From assembly GCA_007116205.1 (NCBI GenBank), contig SKIY01000068.1:1-6193 (forward strand): 6,193 bases of DNA. Reading direction: 5' to 3'. The position numbers were made by a program, and so were the translations under genes. Positions 5,315 through 6,193 of the stretch are shown here, piece by piece (the first letter of the stretch is position 1; each line of letters opens with the position of its first letter). The notes under the pieces were generated by a model, which had not been told where the DNA came from, did not search any database, and worked only from the letters and a program-made list of their open reading frames with translations. The DNA comes from Candidatus Izemoplasma sp. (GTDB taxonomy: Bacteria > Bacillota_I > Bacilli_A > Izemoplasmatales > Izemoplasmataceae).

Positions 5315-6193
5315 TTATATAACCTCTAATTGTTTACCAACGGTCTTAAATGCCGATATCGCCTTATCTAAATCCGCTTTAGTATGGCTCGCACTAAGCA
5401 TTACACGACAACGTCCTTTACCTTTTGCCACAGTTGGATAAACAATTCCAGACACAAAAACGCCTGCTTCTAGTAATAGCTTAGAAAACGCCATCGTTTT
5501 CGCCTCAGATCCAATCATCACTGGTGTAATCGGTGTCTCGCTAATCCCGATATCAAAGCCAAGTTCTTTTAAAGCTTTTTTAAAATAACGCGCATTCTCC
5601 CATAACTTTTCTGTATAATGCTCACTTTCCATGAGCATCTTAACCGATTCAATGGTTGCTGCAGTTGCTGCCGGCGGTAAAGCCGTTGAGAACAATAAAG
5701 GTCTAGCACGATGTAAAAGCCATTCTTTCACATTTTTTTTCGTTGCTACATAACCACCAATCACGCCGATCGCTTTCGAAAGTGTCCCAATAATAAAATC
5801 AATTTCTCCATGCAATCCAAAGTGATCAACCGTTCCACGACCACTTTTACCTAATACACCACTACCATGTGCATCGTCAACATACGTAAGGCATTGATAA
5901 TTTTTAGCAATGCGAACAATATCAGGTAATGGTGCTATATCGCCATCCATCGAAAAAACACCATCAGTAATAATCAAGACATTTTTATAATTATCGCGTT
6001 TTTCTTTAACAATACGTTCTAAATCTTCCATATCATTATGTTTGTAAACTGCTTTATCAGCTCTAGACAACCGAACACCATCAATAATAGATGCGTGGTT
6101 TAAAGCATCACTAATGATTAAATCCCCGCGTTCAGTAATCGCTTGAATGGTTCCGATATTACAGTTTAAACCCGACTGAAAACACATCACTGC
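5315..6193 (-). CDS. kbl: Glycine C-acetyltransferase / 2-amino-3-ketobutyrate CoA ligase (N-terminus missing)
   Basis: Kbl is a cytoplasmic PLP enzyme that interconverts 2-amino-3-oxobutyrate plus CoA with glycine plus acetyl-CoA, the second step of threonine breakdown through threonine dehydrogenase. The 292 visible residues show the alpha-oxoamine synthase hallmarks in order: SDALNHASIIDG (28-39), HNDMEDLE (52-59), TDGVFSMDGD (76-85), YVDDAHGSG (104-112; pyridine-binding Asp and its His), GTLSKA (136-141) with Lys140 as the PLP Schiff-base lysine (codon 5774-5776), and the substrate-carboxylate Arg263 in CRVMLSASHT. All key residues are intact. The usual length is about 395 residues, so roughly 100 N-terminal residues lie beyond the window; the GTG at 6190 is an internal valine. 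HNDMEDLE and DGVFSMDGDIAPLPDIV favour Kbl over the paralogues BioF, HemA and serine palmitoyltransferase, although some Bacillota members also show 8-amino-7-oxononanoate synthase activity. No tdh is visible. It is followed by the membrane protein after one base. Confidence 0.93.
   Translation of the reverse strand, partial: AVMCFQSGLNCNIGTIQAITERGDLIISDALNHASIIDGVRLSRADKAVYKHNDMEDLERIVKEKRDNYKNVLIITDGVFSMDGDIAPLPDIVRIAKNYQCLTYVDDAHGSGVLGKSGRGTVDHFGLHGEIDFIIGTLSKAIGVIGGYVATKKNVKEWLLHRARPLLFSTALPPAATAATIESVKMLMESEHYTEKLWENARYFKKALKELGFDIGISETPITPVMIGSEAKTMAFSKLLLEAGVFVSGIVYPTVAKGKGRCRVMLSASHTKADLDKAISAFKTVGKQLEVI
5323..5327 (-). promoter_or_regulatory. Ribosome binding site of the membrane protein, inside the kbl 3' end
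   Basis: AGAGG on the minus strand lies nine bases before the ATG at 5313 and within the last codons of kbl. Ribosomes finishing kbl stop one base before the next start, an arrangement that favours coupled translation. Confidence 0.65.

Noticed and set aside
6188..6190. GTG as the start of kbl
   Set aside because: It matches an internal valine of the conserved core (AVMCFQSG); about 100 residues of the family's N-terminus are still missing.
1..6193. RNA genes, CRISPR arrays, insertion sequences or attachment sites
   Set aside because: No tRNA- or rRNA-like sequence, no regularly spaced repeats, no transposase and no terminal inverted repeats were seen; almost all of the window is coding.

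Overview
The window comes from a low-GC bacterium that uses the standard genetic code: the tryptophans are TGG and all five visible stops are TAA or TAG. The AT-rich codons, purine-rich Shine-Dalgarno sites, compact hairpin terminators and Bacillota-type Kbl suggest a Bacillota (Firmicutes) chromosome. This is an inference; the species cannot be named from the sequence.

Layout. (1) Positions 2-460, plus strand: the 3' part of a small four-helix membrane protein with a membrane-embedded CTPC motif, ending in a hairpin terminator that contains its stop codon. (2) Positions 512-4281, minus strand: a two-gene operon. The first gene (1801-4281) encodes an 826-residue protein whose order of conserved blocks matches a superfamily 1 (UPF1/DNA2-type, AAA_11/AAA_12) helicase with a C-terminal DUF2726/Vsr-like nuclease domain. 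Every catalytic motif I can locate has been replaced. The second (512-1786) encodes a 424-residue XRE-type HTH regulator with a long, TPR-like helical C-terminus. Fourteen bases separate the two genes, and a sigma-A-type promoter lies just ahead of the first. (3) Positions 4357-6193, minus strand: a second operon with the C-terminal three quarters of glycine C-acetyltransferase (kbl), then, one base after its stop, a multi-pass membrane protein built from an internal duplication. A strong terminator closes it, and the next operon's -35 box directly follows that terminator.

How the genes work together. Kbl is a PLP enzyme of threonine/glycine metabolism; the tight coupling suggests the membrane protein serves the same pathway, perhaps in transport, but this is unproven. 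The pseudo-helicase plus HTH-TPR operon is the most unusual part. Its long intact frame, good promoter and good ribosome binding sites argue for a functional protein that has lost ATPase and nuclease chemistry and may act as a nucleic-acid-binding or protein scaffold with, or under control of, the regulator. The helicase ancestry comes from reading motifs by eye and needs a profile or structure comparison. No RNA gene, CRISPR array, insertion sequence or attachment site was seen.
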